64,000 nucleotides of DNA, from the NCBI RefSeq assembly GCF_900573885.1, contig NZ_UPSE01000601.1, positions 62,001-126,000 of the forward strand. The letters run 5' to 3'. The translations under genes were made by a program, and so were the position numbers. Below the pieces are notes generated by a model. It had not been told where the DNA came from. It was given only the letters and a program-made list of their open reading frames with translations, and made no database searches. Shown one piece after another: positions 17,057 through 25,673 of this stretch; position 1 is the stretch's first letter; every line of letters starts with the position of its first letter. Source of the DNA: Pseudomonas viridiflava (GTDB lineage Bacteria; Pseudomonadota; Gammaproteobacteria; Pseudomonadales; Pseudomonadaceae).

Positions 17057-18220
17057 ATGCATCCTTTCAGCTTTGCCACCACCGCGCAGATCAGCTGCGA
17101 ATCTGGCTCGGCACGCCGCCTGGCCGCCTTGTGCCGCGAGCGCGGCGCCCAGTCGGTGCTGGTGGTAACCGACCCGGGCATTACCAGGTTCGGCTTGCTC
17201 AACGACGTGCTGCCGGGCTTTGCTGACGAGGGCCTGAGCGTGGCGGTGTTTGACCAGGTGGTTGCCGACCCGCCCGAAGCCATCGTGCTGCAAGCCGTGC
17301 AGCAAGCTCGCGAGCTGGGCGCAGAACTGATCGTCGGCTTTGGCGGCGGCAGCTCCATGGACGTGGCCAAGCTGGTGGCGCTGCTGGCTCACCCGGCGTG
17401 CAAGCAAACGCTGAAAGACATCTACGGCGTGGGCAACGCACGCGGTCAGCGCTTGCCGCTGATTCAGGTGCCGACCACCGCCGGCACCGGCTCCGAAGTG
17501 ACGCAGATCGCCATTATCACCACGGGCGAAACTACCAAGATGGGCGTCGTCTCGCCGCTGCTGCTGCCCGACCTGGCGCTGCTGGACGCCGACCTCACCC
17601 TTGGCCTGCCGCCTGCGGTCACCGCCGCCACCGGCATCGACGCCATGGTGCATGCCATTGAGTCGTACACCAGCGCGCTGAAGAAAAACCCGCTCTCCGA
17701 TCTGCTGGCGCGTGAAGCCTTGCGCCTGCTCGCCGCCAACCTGCACGAAGCGGTGCACAACGGCCAGAACCGCAGCGCCCGCCAGGCCATGTTGCTCGGC
17801 GCGCTGCTGGCCGGGCAGGCGTTCGCCAACGCCCCGGTCGCGGCCGTGCATGCGCTGGCCTATCCGCTCGGCGGGCACTTCCATATTCCCCATGGCCTGA
17901 GCAACGCGCTGGTGCTGCCGCATGTGCTGCGCTTCAACGCCTCGGCGGCCAGCGCGCTGTACGCCGAACTGGCGCCGCTGCTGTTGGGCGACAAGCTGCA
18001 AGCGGGCGATGCCGTGAGTCTGACCGAACAGTTCATCACCGAACTGTCGGCCCTGAACGAACGCCACGGCCTGCCAAGTCGCCTGCGCGATGCCGGCGTG
18101 CCCGAGGAAATGCTCGCGCAACTGGCCAGTGACGCCATGCTGCAACAGCGCCTGCTGGTGAATAACCCACGGGAAATTACCGAAGCCGATGCCCTGGCGA
18201 TTTACCAGGCCGCCTACTGA
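17057..18220 (+). CDS. Iron-containing alcohol dehydrogenase
   Basis: A 387-residue group III alcohol dehydrogenase. It has the NAD-binding FGGGSSMDVAK motif, PTTAGTGSEVT, and the metal-binding region with HAIESY, AGQAFANAPVAAVHALAYPLGG and HIPHGLSNAL, whose His residues bind iron. It is preceded by GAGGAG and sits 27 bp after the esterase gene. It should oxidise or reduce a medium-chain alcohol or aldehyde with NAD(H). The substrate might link to the ester or acyl-CoA genes around it, but that is an inference. Confidence 0.92.
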   Translation: MHPFSFATTAQISCESGSARRLAALCRERGAQSVLVVTDPGITRFGLLNDVLPGFADEGLSVAVFDQVVADPPEAIVLQAVQQARELGAELIVGFGGGSSMDVAKLVALLAHPACKQTLKDIYGVGNARGQRLPLIQVPTTAGTGSEVTQIAIITTGETTKMGVVSPLLLPDLALLDADLTLGLPPAVTAATGIDAMVHAIESYTSALKKNPLSDLLAREALRLLAANLHEAVHNGQNRSARQAMLLGALLAGQAFANAPVAAVHALAYPLGGHFHIPHGLSNALVLPHVLRFNASAASALYAELAPLLLGDKLQAGDAVSLTEQFITELSALNERHGLPSRLRDAGVPEEMLAQLASDAMLQQRLLVNNPREITEADALAIYQAAY

Positions 18221-18242
18221 TTCACTTGATGCGAGCACGCCC

Positions 18243-18680
18243 ATGACCGACCGCCAACACCTGCGCAGCGACTACGCCCACTTCCAGCCGATCACCACGC
18301 GCTGGCACGACAACGATGTGTATGGCCACGTGAACAACGTGACCTACTACAGCTTCTTCGACAGCGCGGTTAACACCTACCTGATCGAAGTCGGCGGCCT
18401 GGATATTCACGGCGGGCCGGTGGTGGGCTTTGTGGTCAGCTCCTCCTGCGACTACTTCGCCTCCATCGCCTTTCCCGAGCGCATCGACATTGGTTTGCGA
18501 GTGGGGAAACTCGGCAACAGTTCGGTGCAATACGAGCTGGCGGTGTTCAAGGCCGGCGAACAGGAAGCCTGCGCGGCGGGGCGCTTTGTACATGTGTTTG
18601 TCGATCGCGAAACCAACCGGCCGGTGAGCATTCCGGATGGCTTGCGCAAGGCGATGGGAGAGTTGGTGGTGGCTTCGTAG
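18243..18680 (+). CDS. Acyl-CoA thioesterase (4HBT hotdog family)
   Basis: A 145-residue hotdog protein with the 4HBT catalytic signature TRWHDNDVYGHVNNVTYYSFF, given in parts as RWHDNDVYGHVNN; the Asp after the His-Asn pair is the usual catalytic acid. The ATG at 18243 gives normal family length; the upstream frame overlaps the Fe-ADH gene. It probably hydrolyses acyl-CoA thioesters. It closes the plus-strand run of acyl-CoA, esterase and alcohol dehydrogenase genes, and is in the same order as in P. aeruginosa (apart from the esterase). Confidence 0.9.
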   Translation: MTDRQHLRSDYAHFQPITTRWHDNDVYGHVNNVTYYSFFDSAVNTYLIEVGGLDIHGGPVVGFVVSSSCDYFASIAFPERIDIGLRVGKLGNSSVQYELAVFKAGEQEACAAGRFVHVFVDRETNRPVSIPDGLRKAMGELVVAS

Positions 18681-18704
18681 GAGTTAAGTTCGGCGTTTGC
18701 AGGA

Positions 18705-18779
18705 ATCGCGGCTAATCGGAGTGCCGCCCAGCCGCTCCTACAGGTTTGCGAACGCTGTGGGAGCGGCTTTAGCCGCGAT
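18705..18779. repeat. REP pair (GCGGCT...AGCCGCGAT type)
   Basis: ATCGCGGCTAATCGGAGTGC and CCGCCCAGCCGCTCCTACA are followed by the inverted unit GTGGGAGCGGCTTTAGCCGC ending in GAT. This is a well-known Pseudomonas REP class. A nearly identical left half occurs at 52917-52955. Confidence 0.85.
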
Positions 18780-18796
18780 AGGCCCCCGCAATCCTC

Positions 18797-18828
18797 AAAA
18801 AAAAACCGCCCATCCGGGCGGTTTTTTT
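18797..18828. terminator. Bidirectional terminator
   Basis: The stem CCGCCC-AT-CCGGGCGG is flanked by A9 and T7. It separates the plus-strand thioesterase gene from the minus-strand glycine-zipper gene. Confidence 0.92.
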
Positions 18829-18830
18829 GT

Positions 18831-19298
18831 TCAGTCGTGGCGACGATGTTTGTGTTTTTTATGGCCGTAATGATGGCCATTGTCGTGCCGATAATTACGA
18901 CGTTTGCCGTGGCTTTCACGTTCATCGTCGGCGCGGCTGGCGCTGCCGTAGTTGTTACCCAGCGCGCCACCGGCCGCGCCGCCCAGGCCCGCACCCACGA
19001 TGCCGCCGGTGCTGCCGCCAATTTTGTTGCCGATCACGTTACCGCCGGCAGCGCCCAGGCCACCGCCGATGGCCGCTTCGGTCTTGTTGCCTTTGCGTGC
19101 GCCCACGGCGCCGCCAGCAGCACCACCAACGCCGGCACCGATTGCGGCACCGGTGGAACCGCCCACCTGTTCGCCCACCACCGACCCCAACACACCGCCC
19201 AATGCGCCGCCAATACCGGCTTCGGTATTGCCTTCGGCGGCAAACGCCTGGCTGCCAAGCAAGCCAAGGGACAACAGGAACATGCGCGAGTACTTCAT
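18831..19298 (-). CDS. Glycine-zipper protein with His/Lys-rich tail
   Basis: A 155-residue exported protein. Residues 1-20 form a signal peptide ending AFA-AE. Residues 25-120 are glycine-zipper repeats (GGALGG, GAAIGAG, GAAGGAV and similar), as in envelope proteins that insert into or associate with membranes. The C-terminal 30 residues are rich in His, Lys and Arg (ending GHHYGHKKHKHRRHD), which might bind metal or nucleic acid. It ends immediately at the terminator. The function is unknown; similar glycine-zipper 2TM proteins are often stress-related. Confidence 0.8.
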   Translation of the reverse strand: MKYSRMFLLSLGLLGSQAFAAEGNTEAGIGGALGGVLGSVVGEQVGGSTGAAIGAGVGGAAGGAVGARKGNKTEAAIGGGLGAAGGNVIGNKIGGSTGGIVGAGLGGAAGGALGNNYGSASRADDERESHGKRRNYRHDNGHHYGHKKHKHRRHD

Positions 19299-19456
19299 GC
19301 AGGAACGAGCCTATGTAGGAAAGACGCGCCGATCGTGTATGCGCTTGGGTACACAAACAAGCGGCAAACGACGTGCGGTAGGGGGTTTATCACGTTTCGT
19401 AAATATATGTTTTCACTCGGAAACTTTTGTATTTTCGGCTGAGTCTTAGTGCTCTT

Positions 19457-19518
19457 GTGGCACAGGCTTCAGCCTCGGTTTCTGCAGACACCGTCACTGC
19501 CGGGGCTGTGTTCGCCAC
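19457..19518. repeat. Degenerate REP-like inverted repeat
   Basis: GTGGCACAGGCTTCAGCCTC at 19457 faces GGGGCTGTGTTCGCCAC. It lies upstream of the DUF2157 gene in a divergent promoter region of about 270 bp. Confidence 0.5.
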
Positions 19519-19568
19519 AATGCCTTTCTGCCAGAATCGCCTGCACTTTCCCTCGCCAAGGAGCAGGC

Positions 19569-20636
19569 ATGAACGCCGAGCAGGCACAGCAACGACTCGC
19601 TCAGATCGAGGCGTTTCGCCAGGAACTCAAGCAACTGCAAGCCGAAGAGGTGCTGAGCCTTGAAGGCGAGCAGCGCCAGCGTATCGATGACCATCATCGG
19701 CAGTTGCTCACTCACTTCTCCGCCACCTTGAATATCGACGCCGACGAGCGCTCGCGTCAGCTGTCGCTGGGCATGCGCGCGGCGTCGCTGTTTGGTGCGT
19801 TGGCGCTGGCGGCCAGTCTGTTTTTCCTCTTCCACCAGTACTGGGGGTTGCTGGGCGAAGCCCAGCAAGTGGCGATGCTACTGGGCACCACGCTCGGCAC
19901 CTTTGCCCTCACCATCTGGCTGCATGGCCACGACCGCAGCGGCTATTACACCAAGCTGGCGGCGCTGATCAGTTTCGTTGCGTTTGTGCTGAACCTGTCG
20001 CTGGCGGGGCAGATTTTCAATATCACACCGTCGGACAAAGCCCTGATCCCTTGGGCCATGCTCGCGTTCCTTCTGGCCTACCAATGCAACCTGCGCTTGT
20101 TGCTGGCGGCGGGGCTTATCTGTGTGGGCGGCTATATCGCCGCGCGCGTTGGGGCGTTTGGTGGCGGCTATTGGTTATCGGTGGGGCGGCGTCCGGAAAA
20201 CTTCTTTCCGTCGGCCGTGGTGCTGTTTTGCTTGCCACTGGTGATCAATCACGCGCGTTTCCACGGCTTCGCCGCGCTGTACCGAGTGTTTGCGCTGCTG
20301 TTCGTGTTCCTGCCGGTGCTGGTGCTGTCGTTCTGGGGCGAGGGCAGTTATTTGCCGCTGGATGCCCGGACGGTGGAGTCGTTGTATCAATACCTGGGCT
20401 TTGTGCTCGCAGGGTGTGGCGTGTGGCTCGGCATTCGCGCCGGTTGGCGTGAGGTGAGCACCACCAGCGTGGTATTCGGCGTGCTGTTTCTGTACACCAA
20501 GCTGTTTGATTGGTGGTGGGAAACCTTGCCCAAATACTTGTTCTTCCTCGCCATCGGCGTGATCGCCGTATTGCTGCTGGTGCTGTTGCAGCGGCTGCGG
20601 CTGTACGGCGCGAAAGCGCAGGGAGGCGCGCAATGA
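19569..20636 (+). CDS. DUF2157-family integral membrane protein
   Basis: A 355-residue protein with an N-terminal cytoplasmic helical segment (about residues 1-75, rich in Glu, Gln and Arg) and about ten transmembrane helices from residue 78 on. Segments such as YTKLAALISFVAFVLNLSLAG and FNITPSDKALIPWAML fit the DUF2157 family. It is translationally coupled to the next gene (ATGA overlap at 20633). The frame is open 40 codons upstream, but the ATG at 19569 (MNAEQAQQRLAQIEAF) matches the family start and follows GGAGCAGGC. The function is unknown. Confidence 0.82.
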   Translation: MNAEQAQQRLAQIEAFRQELKQLQAEEVLSLEGEQRQRIDDHHRQLLTHFSATLNIDADERSRQLSLGMRAASLFGALALAASLFFLFHQYWGLLGEAQQVAMLLGTTLGTFALTIWLHGHDRSGYYTKLAALISFVAFVLNLSLAGQIFNITPSDKALIPWAMLAFLLAYQCNLRLLLAAGLICVGGYIAARVGAFGGGYWLSVGRRPENFFPSAVVLFCLPLVINHARFHGFAALYRVFALLFVFLPVLVLSFWGEGSYLPLDARTVESLYQYLGFVLAGCGVWLGIRAGWREVSTTSVVFGVLFLYTKLFDWWWETLPKYLFFLAIGVIAVLLLVLLQRLRLYGAKAQGGAQ

Positions 20637-21415
20637 GCCCGTTGAAACGAACCTTCTGGCTAGGCACCGGGCTGATTCTGGTGAGCAATGCCGTGGCCCT
20701 CGGCGGCGTGTATTACAACCGCAGTGGCGAGCCGGACAGCGTGCTGCGGTTGTCCGAGCGCGAGTTGACCGAGGCTTACAACAGCGTGATGGACAGCGAC
20801 GCCGCGGGCAAGGTGCTGGAGTTGGAAGCCCGCCTGGCCGACGGCTGGGTCACGGCGGACAGACTGCGTGGGCTGGGGTTCGAGGTAGGCGAGAACGGCA
20901 TTCCCTATAACCGCGAGCGGCAGGAACGCGAAGGGCTGGTGGTGCTGGAGCTCAACGGTGCGCAGTACGAACGTGAACTCGCCACGGCCGAGGCTGAGTT
21001 GAAACAAGCGCAAAGCGAGTTTGCGGCGGCCCCGGACAGCGCAGCGGCGAAAGAGAAGCTGGACACCGCCGAGTACGGACTAAGCCGTTTCAAGGCCTAC
21101 AACACCAGGCTCTATGTGGTGGACGCCGGGTTTGATGCCGCCAGCCTGCGCGAGCGTTATCCCGACCGCCGCCGCTACAGCCTGGCGCGCGCCAGTTTGC
21201 GGCCCGGCGTGCGCTGGAGCGCCAGCGCGCCAACAGTCGACGACTACACGCTGTATTTCGACTTGGCCGAGCTCAGCGTGCCAAGTCGCTGGCGAAGCGT
21301 ATTTAGCGACTGGCAGCCTTACAATCGCACTGCCGAAGACCGCGCCAACGTCAGCGTGGAAGTCACGTTTGGCAAGCGCTTCGAACCGTGGATTACCAGC
21401 GCCAAAGCGCAATAG
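20633..21415 (+). CDS. DUF4824-like envelope protein
   Basis: A 260-residue protein with one N-terminal hydrophobic segment (LGTGLILVSNAVALGGVYYN) and a soluble remainder that is probably periplasmic. Residues about 110-150 are helical and charged; the C-terminal half contains FKAYNTRLYVVDAGFDAASL and ends in VSVEVTFGKRFEPWI. It is coupled to the DUF2157 gene by a 4-bp overlap, so the two products probably act together in the inner membrane. I assign the DUF4824 family from memory of this pair; it has no known role. Confidence 0.7.
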   Translation: MSPLKRTFWLGTGLILVSNAVALGGVYYNRSGEPDSVLRLSERELTEAYNSVMDSDAAGKVLELEARLADGWVTADRLRGLGFEVGENGIPYNRERQEREGLVVLELNGAQYERELATAEAELKQAQSEFAAAPDSAAAKEKLDTAEYGLSRFKAYNTRLYVVDAGFDAASLRERYPDRRRYSLARASLRPGVRWSASAPTVDDYTLYFDLAELSVPSRWRSVFSDWQPYNRTAEDRANVSVEVTFGKRFEPWITSAKAQ

Positions 21416-21421
21416 CTGCGG

Positions 21422-23752
21422 TTAAACAATCCGCCCGTTATCGCGCGCCGGTTCCAGGCGAATGGCGACGAATTTCGAGGTCGGCGTAAAGCTGCCCTCG
21501 CCAACGCTTTCCAGCGGCACCAGCGGATTGGTCTCGGGGTAATAAGCGGCCGCCTGGCCGGCCGGAATATCGAAAGCCAGCAAGGTAAAACCGCTGATGC
21601 GCCGCTCGCGGCCATCGCCCCACAGCGACAACACATCCACTTTCTGCCCCGGTTTGTAGCCCAGCCGAATGATGTCCGCCTCGTTGGCGAACACCACATC
21701 GCGCTGACCTTTTACGCCGCGATAGCGGTCATCGAGGCCGTAAATGGTGGTGTTGTACTGGTCGTGTGAACGCAGGGTTTGCAGGATCAGGTCCGGCACT
21801 TCGCCACGGGCGCGGATGCCTTCGTGGATCAGGTCTTCCGGCAGCAAATTGGCCTTGAACGTTGCCAGGCCAGAGGCCGTGTTCCAGCGCCGTTGGCCGG
21901 CAGCGTTGCCCAGGTAGAAACCGCCTGGGTCGCGCGCGCGCTGATTGAAGCTTTGGAAGCCCGGCACGACGTCGGCGATCAACTCGCGGATGCGGTCGTA
22001 GTCTTCAATCAGCCAGTTCCAGTTCACCGGTTTGTTGCCCAGCGTGGCGGCAGCAATGCCGGCGACGATGGCCGGCTCCGAGCGCATCTGTTTGCTCAGC
22101 GGCTGCAACTGGCCGTTGGAGGCGTGCACCATGCTGAAGGAGTCTTCCACGGTGACGGCTTGCGGGCCGCCGGCTTGCTGGTCGATGTCGGTGCGACCCA
22201 GGCAGGGCAGAATCAATGCCTGCTTGCCGATGGTCAGGTGGCTGCGGTTGAGCTTGGTGCTGATCTGCACCGTGAGGTCGCAGTTCTGCAGCGCCTGGTG
22301 AGCGCGCGGCGTGTCGGGCGTGGCTTGAGCGAAGTTGCCGCCCAGGCCGATAAACACCTTGGCGTCGCCGTCGAGCATGGCGTGAATGGCTTCCACGGTG
22401 TTGTGGCCGAATTCACGCGGCACCTTGAAGTCGAAGCGGCGCTCCAGGGCGTCGAGGAAAAACGCCGGCGGGCGATCATTGATGCCCATGGTGCGGTCGC
22501 CCTGCACGTTGCTGTGGCCGCGCACCGGACACAAGCCGGCGCCCGGTTTGCCGACGTTGCCGCGCAGCAGCATCAGGTTGGCGATTTCCTGAATGGTCGG
22601 CACCGAATGGCGGTGCTGGGTGATGCCCATGGCCCAGCACATGATCACGCGGTCGGCCTGGCGATAGGTGTGCGCCATGGCCTCGATGTCGGCTTTGCTC
22701 AAGCCGGACTGGGCAACGATGTGCTCCCAGCTGGTGGCCTCGACCACCTCGAAATACGCTTCAACCTGGGTGGTGTGCTGGGCGATAAACGCCTGATCAA
22801 ACACCGTGGAGGTGCCTTTGGCTTGCGCCTCACGTTCCCACTTTAGGAGGAATTTCGCCATGCCGCGCAGCGCCGCCATGTCGCCGCCCAATGCGGGGCG
22901 ATAGAACGCCGTGTTGGTCGGGCGATCGCCGTTGCTGAGCATCTCCAGAGCGTGTTGCGGGTTCTGGAAGCGCTCCAGTCCGCGCTCTTTCAACGGGTTC
23001 AAACACACCACCTGGGCACCGCGTTTTACTGCTTCGCGCAGCGGTTCAAGCATGCGCGGGTGGTTGGTGCCGGGGTTTTGCCCGATGACGAAAATGGCAT
23101 CGGCATGCTCGAAGTCGTCAAAGGTCACCGTGCCCTTGCCGACGCCGACGCTTTGCCCCAGCGCCACGCCGCTGGCTTCGTGGCACATGTTCGAGCAGTC
23201 GGGAAAATTGTTGGTGCCGTAAGCACGAACGAACAGCTGATAGAGAAATGCCGCCTCGTTGCTGGCGCGACCCGAGGTGTAGAACTCGGCCTGGTTGGGG
23301 CTGGCAAGGGCGTTGAGGTGCTGGGCGATCAGCTCGAACGCGGCGTCCCAGGCGATGGGCTTGTAGTGATCGCTGGCCGGGTCGTACACCATCGGCTCGG
23401 TCAGGCGGCCCTGGTATTCGAGCCAGTAATCGCTTTGCTCACGCAGGGTGGTGACGCTGTGCTTGGCGAAGAAGGCGGCGTCCACGCGGCGCTTGGTGGC
23501 TTCCCAGTTCACCGCCTTGGCGCCGTTCTCGCAGAATTTCACCATGCCGCTTTCCGCCGACTCGCCCCAGGCGCAGCCGGGGCAGTCGAAGCCGCCGTGC
23601 TGGTTGGTTTTCAGCAGCGTGCGGATGTTTTTCAGCGCGTTGTCGCTGTCCAGCCAGAAGTGCGCCACGCTTTTCAGCGCGCCCCAACCGCCGGCCGCGC
23701 CTTTGTAGGGCTTGTAGCGCTGGGTGGGGTGGGTGTCGACTTGATGGGTCAT
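21422..23752 (-). CDS. FdhF/YdeP-family molybdopterin oxidoreductase (formate dehydrogenase-like)
   Basis: A 776-residue bis-MGD oxidoreductase. The N-terminus has GGFDCPGCAWGE, with only the CxxC found in the YdeP/FdhF group rather than a full four-Cys cluster motif. The core contains GRASNEAAFLYQLFVRAYGT, NFPDCSNMCHEASG, CWAMGITQHRHSV and the C-terminal molybdopterin-guanine dinucleotide domain. The start at 23752 overlaps the fdhD stop. In some relatives this enzyme confers acid resistance, while others oxidise formate. No selenocysteine or electron-transfer subunit gene is seen nearby. It ends 6 bp from the convergent DUF4824 gene. Confidence 0.88.
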   Translation of the reverse strand: MTHQVDTHPTQRYKPYKGAAGGWGALKSVAHFWLDSDNALKNIRTLLKTNQHGGFDCPGCAWGESAESGMVKFCENGAKAVNWEATKRRVDAAFFAKHSVTTLREQSDYWLEYQGRLTEPMVYDPASDHYKPIAWDAAFELIAQHLNALASPNQAEFYTSGRASNEAAFLYQLFVRAYGTNNFPDCSNMCHEASGVALGQSVGVGKGTVTFDDFEHADAIFVIGQNPGTNHPRMLEPLREAVKRGAQVVCLNPLKERGLERFQNPQHALEMLSNGDRPTNTAFYRPALGGDMAALRGMAKFLLKWEREAQAKGTSTVFDQAFIAQHTTQVEAYFEVVEATSWEHIVAQSGLSKADIEAMAHTYRQADRVIMCWAMGITQHRHSVPTIQEIANLMLLRGNVGKPGAGLCPVRGHSNVQGDRTMGINDRPPAFFLDALERRFDFKVPREFGHNTVEAIHAMLDGDAKVFIGLGGNFAQATPDTPRAHQALQNCDLTVQISTKLNRSHLTIGKQALILPCLGRTDIDQQAGGPQAVTVEDSFSMVHASNGQLQPLSKQMRSEPAIVAGIAAATLGNKPVNWNWLIEDYDRIRELIADVVPGFQSFNQRARDPGGFYLGNAAGQRRWNTASGLATFKANLLPEDLIHEGIRARGEVPDLILQTLRSHDQYNTTIYGLDDRYRGVKGQRDVVFANEADIIRLGYKPGQKVDVLSLWGDGRERRISGFTLLAFDIPAGQAAAYYPETNPLVPLESVGEGSFTPTSKFVAIRLEPARDNGRIV

Positions 23753-24591
23753 TGCACGAACTCCGGGCTGTACACCCGCGGCGCATTCTTGTGCGGCAGG
23801 TGGATCAAATTGAGGTGATGCCGACGCGCCCATTGCACGGCCAGGCCGGTGGGCGCCGAAAGGCTGACGAGCGTGGTAATGCCGGCGCGCAGCACTTTCT
23901 GGATAAGCTCCAGGCTGCAGCGGCTGGTCACCAGGGCCAGGCCGCCGGTGGTGGGAATCTGTTGGCGCACGAGGGCGCCGATAAGCTTGTCCAGCGCGTT
24001 GTGCCGGCCGATGTCTTCGCGGCCCAGCAGCAGTTCGCCTTGCCCGTTCATAAACACGGCGGCATGTACCGCGCCACAATGCTGGCCCAGCGGCTGGAAC
24101 ACATTGATTCGCTGGCGCAGGTCGGTCAGCCAGGCGGCTGGCGGCAGGGGCGCAGGACGTAAAGGCGTGAGTGATGGCAGCGCTTGCTCAACCGCCTCAA
24201 CGCCGCAGAGGCCGCAGCCGCTGGTGCCGGTGAGCTGCCGGCGTTGCTGCTTGAGTTCCCAGAACGCGCGGCTGCTGATTTGCACCTCCGCCTGGCGGGC
24301 GGAACCGCTGCCGCTGAGCGCCACGTCATAAATCTCGTCAATCGACTCAACGATACCGTTCGCGAGGCTAAACCCTACAACGAAGTCTTCGAGATCGGTG
24401 GGCGACACCAGCATCACCGCCTGGCTGATACCGTTGAACGAAATGGCCAGCGCCACTTCCTCGGCCAGTTCCACAGACGCAGCAGTGCCGTGCTCCAGCT
24501 CGTAAAAGCTGTAGCCGTGGCTGGCTTGCTCAGAAGGGGATTGGAGACCGCAGGCAGAAGCCGACGCAAGAGGCTGGCGTTTGCTGTTCAT
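23749..24591 (-). CDS. fdhD: FdhD sulfurtransferase (formate dehydrogenase accessory)
   Basis: A 280-residue protein that delivers sulfur to the molybdenum cofactor of formate dehydrogenases. The conserved redox/thiolation motif is GTSGCGLCGVEAVEQ (two Cys), with the later GREDIGRHNALDKLIG and TSRCSLELIQKVLRAGI. I prefer the ATG at 24591 (MNSKRQ) over a GTG at 24600. It is co-translated with the molybdoenzyme gene (ATGA). A LysR gene lies 150 bp upstream on the same strand, and the gap may contain a LysR-controlled promoter. Confidence 0.93.
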   Translation of the reverse strand: MNSKRQPLASASACGLQSPSEQASHGYSFYELEHGTAASVELAEEVALAISFNGISQAVMLVSPTDLEDFVVGFSLANGIVESIDEIYDVALSGSGSARQAEVQISSRAFWELKQQRRQLTGTSGCGLCGVEAVEQALPSLTPLRPAPLPPAAWLTDLRQRINVFQPLGQHCGAVHAAVFMNGQGELLLGREDIGRHNALDKLIGALVRQQIPTTGGLALVTSRCSLELIQKVLRAGITTLVSLSAPTGLAVQWARRHHLNLIHLPHKNAPRVYSPEFVQ

Positions 24592-24740
24592 TGTCGTCAC
24601 CGAGTTGCACGAGGTTCGGTTGATCGTTATTTGAACAGCCTAGGCCGCCCGTCGGCTGGCGTCTAATCGCTAGTTCTGATGCGGTGATAGATGGCGTCGA
24701 TGAGTGCTGGGGTCGCGGCTTTTGTAGAGCGGCGTGTTGG

Positions 24741-25628
24741 CTACGATTCCAGCAACATCGCCCCGGCTTCCTGAAAGCAGGCTTCGGCCAAGGCCGAGCG
24801 CGGTGCGCTTTTGCGCATGATCAGACCCAGCGGCGCCAAGGTCTGCGCGTTTTCAATGGGCTGAATGCGCAGGTGCTTGGTCAGCATATCGACGCCGCCA
24901 TAGAGCGGCATGATCGCGCAGCACAGGCCACCGTGAACGGCTTGCACCAGTTGATGCACCACGTCGGTTTCCAGCAACGGCGCGGGCGTGAGGCCCCGGC
25001 TGCGGAAGTTGTGGTTGATCGACTGGCGAAAGTGCATGCCGCTGGACAGCAAGCCCAGCGGCAGATCGATCAATGCCTCCCACGTCAGCTCCGCCGTTTC
25101 GAAACGGAAGAAACGCTGGTCGTACAGCAGGCCCATGCGCGTCTGCATCAGGTTAAGGCTGTCGAAATGTTCGGCGTTCAGGCGGTCGAGATAAGACACG
25201 CCAAGGTCCAGCTGATTGCTCGCCAGTTGCTCGAGAATCTGCTCCGAACTCAAGGCCGAGAGCTGAAAGCGCAGGCTGGGGTGTTGTTTGTGCAAGCGCT
25301 GTAACAAAGGCACCGGGTCGTAGCTCGAGAGCGGCACCACGCCCATGCGCAAGGTGCCGATCAAGCTGCCGCGGCAGGCCGCCGCCTCGGCATTCAAACC
25401 GTCAAATGCCGCCAGCACGGTGCGCGCCCAGGCCAGCACCCGCTCGCCCGATTCGGTAAAACCTTCGAAGCGCTGACCACGTACCACCAGTGGCAGCTGC
25501 AATTCCTCTTCCAGGCTACGTAGACGCATCGACAGCGTCGGCTGGGTGACGTGGCAGCGCGCCGCCGCCTGGCCGAAGTGCCGGGTTTCATCGAGGGCGA
25601 TGAGAAATTTCAGCTGCTTGATGTCCAT
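24741..25628 (-). CDS. LysR-family regulator beside the fdhD/molybdoenzyme genes
   Basis: A 295-residue LysR regulator. The helix-turn-helix is clear (HFGQAAARCHVTQPTLSMRLR), with an effector-binding domain beginning near LIGTLRMGVVPLSSYDP. It is transcribed toward fdhD and the molybdoenzyme gene, as in the corresponding P. aeruginosa locus, and is likely to control them, since LysR proteins usually act on neighbours. Position 24741 is the end of the frame. The effector is unknown. Confidence 0.88.
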   Translation of the reverse strand: MDIKQLKFLIALDETRHFGQAAARCHVTQPTLSMRLRSLEEELQLPLVVRGQRFEGFTESGERVLAWARTVLAAFDGLNAEAAACRGSLIGTLRMGVVPLSSYDPVPLLQRLHKQHPSLRFQLSALSSEQILEQLASNQLDLGVSYLDRLNAEHFDSLNLMQTRMGLLYDQRFFRFETAELTWEALIDLPLGLLSSGMHFRQSINHNFRSRGLTPAPLLETDVVHQLVQAVHGGLCCAIMPLYGGVDMLTKHLRIQPIENAQTLAPLGLIMRKSAPRSALAEACFQEAGAMLLES

Positions 25629-25673
25629 CGGAACCTCTACTGGCGGGCGGGTCGGCGCGAAACGCCCGGTGGC

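Noticed and set aside
16916..18244. A 442-residue minus-strand frame opposite the Fe-ADH gene
   Set aside because: Rich in Gln, Arg, Ala and His without a domain; the plus-strand ADH is unambiguous.
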